Of a stretch of DNA of 23,869 bases, positions 23,051 through 23,869 are shown one piece after another. The first letter of the stretch is position 1, and each line of letters begins with the position of its first letter. The stretch is taken from assembly GCA_946482365.1 (NCBI GenBank), contig CAMLQY010000027.1, positions 1-23,869 of the forward strand, read 5' to 3'. The DNA comes from an uncultured Actinomycetes bacterium (GTDB lineage Bacteria; Actinomycetota; Thermoleophilia; Solirubrobacterales; 70-9). Under the pieces are notes generated by a model. The model was not told the DNA's origin. It searched no databases and saw only the letters and a list, made by a program, of their open reading frames with translations. The position numbers and the translations under genes were made by a program.

Positions 23051-23869
23051 TCAGATGATCTTGATCTCGGACTTGTCGCCGACCAGCATCCGCAGCGTCC
23101 TCGGCAGGCCGTCGCTGCGCGTGAGCTTCACTTCGCGACCCAAGAGGCTGGCCTCCATGCGAGTGCCGAGGTCTTCGACGACCGAATCGGCGAGCACGAT
23201 CGAGTGCTCGATTTCCGAGCGGCAGATGCTCACGCCCTCGCCGATCGAGGTGTAGGGACCGACGTAGGCGTTCTCGATTCGCGCACCGGCCCCGATCACC
23301 GCCGGGCCGCGCACGACCGAGCCGTTCAGCACCGCGCCCTTCTCCACCACGACCCGGCCCTCGACCCGCGAGGCCTCGTCGACCTCGCCCTCGATCCTGG
23401 TCTCGATCTCCTCCAGCACCAGGCGGTTGGCCTCGAGCATGTCCGCCAGCTGGCCGGTGTCCTTCCACCAGCCGCTGACCACCTCCGAGCGGACCGTCCG
23501 CCCCGCCTCGATCAGGCCCTGGATCGCCTCGGTGATCTCGAGCTCGCCGCGCCAGGACGGCTCCAGGGCGCGGGCGGCGTCGAAGATCGCCGGGGAGAAG
23601 AGGTAGACACCGACGAGGGCGAGGTTCGAGGGCGGGTCCTTGGGCTTCTCGACGAGGCGCACGATCCGCTCCCCGTCCAGCTCGGCGATCCCGTAGGACC
23701 GGGGGTCGTCGACGGGGGTGAGCAGGATCAGGGCCTCCGGCTCCTCGGCGCGGAAGCTGGCGACCAGCCCGCTCAGGCCGTCGGCGAGCAGGTTGTCGCC
23801 CAGGTACATGACGAAGGGCGAGCCCGCGATGAACTCCTCCGCGGTGAGGACCGCGTGGGCGAGCCCGGC
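23051..23869 (-). CDS. rmlA: Glucose-1-phosphate thymidylyltransferase, long form, N-terminus outside the window
   Basis: First enzyme of dTDP-L-rhamnose synthesis, making dTDP-glucose from dTTP and glucose-1-phosphate. 272 C-terminal residues are visible; about 80-90 with the nucleotide-binding GTRL loop lie beyond the right edge. Seen: FVMYLGDNLL with the metal-binding Asp, PRSYGIAELDGERIVRLVEKP, LVGVYLF, RGELEITEAIQ and GWWKDTG, all standard sugar-binding motifs. After these comes about 100 residues of left-handed beta-helix-type sequence (VEGRVVVEKGAVLNGSVVRG, then IGAGARIENAYVGPYTSIG). This marks the roughly 355-residue form seen in actinobacteria and archaea rather than the 290-residue E. 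coli type. It heads the visible operon. Confidence 0.95.
   Translation of the reverse strand, partial: AGLAHAVLTAEEFIAGSPFVMYLGDNLLADGLSGLVASFRAEEPEALILLTPVDDPRSYGIAELDGERIVRLVEKPKDPPSNLALVGVYLFSPAIFDAARALEPSWRGELEITEAIQGLIEAGRTVRSEVVSGWWKDTGQLADMLEANRLVLEEIETRIEGEVDEASRVEGRVVVEKGAVLNGSVVRGPAVIGAGARIENAYVGPYTSIGEGVSICRSEIEHSIVLADSVVEDLGTRMEASLLGREVKLTRSDGLPRTLRMLVGDKSEIKII

Noticed and set aside
1..23869. tRNA, rRNA, CRISPR array, insertion sequence or prophage
   Set aside because: No cloverleaf, regular spaced repeats, transposase or integrase motifs were found on either strand.

Overview
This is a high-GC window (about 70% G+C by eye) from a bacterium with actinobacterial features: dense gene packing, GTG and TTG starts, 1-4 base stop/start overlaps, and TANNNT boxes placed 6-9 bases before start codons as in leaderless actinobacterial promoters. 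A Thermoleophilia/Solirubrobacterales-like soil actinobacterium is my best guess. It rests on style and gene content, with no phylogenetic test.

Layout. 1-3266 (-): most of an Lhr-type DNA helicase, running off the left edge and carrying two long in-frame palindromes. 3310-6098 (+): a one-chain ABC exporter overlapping an NTP_transf_5-type nucleotidyltransferase. 6131-8646 (+): a multi-spanning membrane protein resembling GT-C glycosyltransferases, then a DPM1-like family 2 glycosyltransferase. 8672-10400 (-): a secreted clan GH-A glycosidase and a Ser-rich membrane-anchored surface protein. 10322-14728 (+): an O-antigen polymerase/ligase with C-terminal TPRs, a polyprenyl-phosphate sugar-1-phosphate transferase and a rhamnosyltransferase-like GT2. 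14720-18147 (-): an acyltransferase-3, a GT4 glycosyltransferase and UDP-GlcNAc 2-epimerase. 18178-19890 (+): a paralogue of the 6131 membrane protein. 19876-20511 (-): a VapBC toxin-antitoxin pair. 20655 to the right edge (-): dTDP-L-rhamnose operon rmlA-rmlD-rmlB-rmlC, with the rmlA 5' end outside the window.

How it fits together (inference from families): RmlABCD supply dTDP-rhamnose and WecB supplies UDP-ManNAc. The sugar transferase loads the first sugar-phosphate on a polyprenyl carrier, the GT2 and GT4 enzymes extend it, and the Wzy-like protein polymerises or ligates outside the membrane. The acyltransferase decorates the product, and the secreted GH may trim it. The DPM1-like GT2 could supply polyprenyl-phosphate-linked sugars to the GT-C-like membrane proteins. 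No Wzx flippase, chain-length regulator or WecC dehydrogenase is present, so the pathway is completed elsewhere.

The most interesting points are the two in-frame palindromes that add low-complexity peptide to the helicase, the unrecognised GT-C-like paralogue family with a Cys-bracketed C-terminal domain, the consistent leaderless promoter layout including back-to-back -10 boxes two bases apart, and the 13-base direct repeats at either side of vapBC. No tRNA, rRNA, CRISPR array or insertion sequence was seen. The largest non-coding gap, 20512-20654, holds the vapB promoter and the rml operon terminator and nothing else I recognise.
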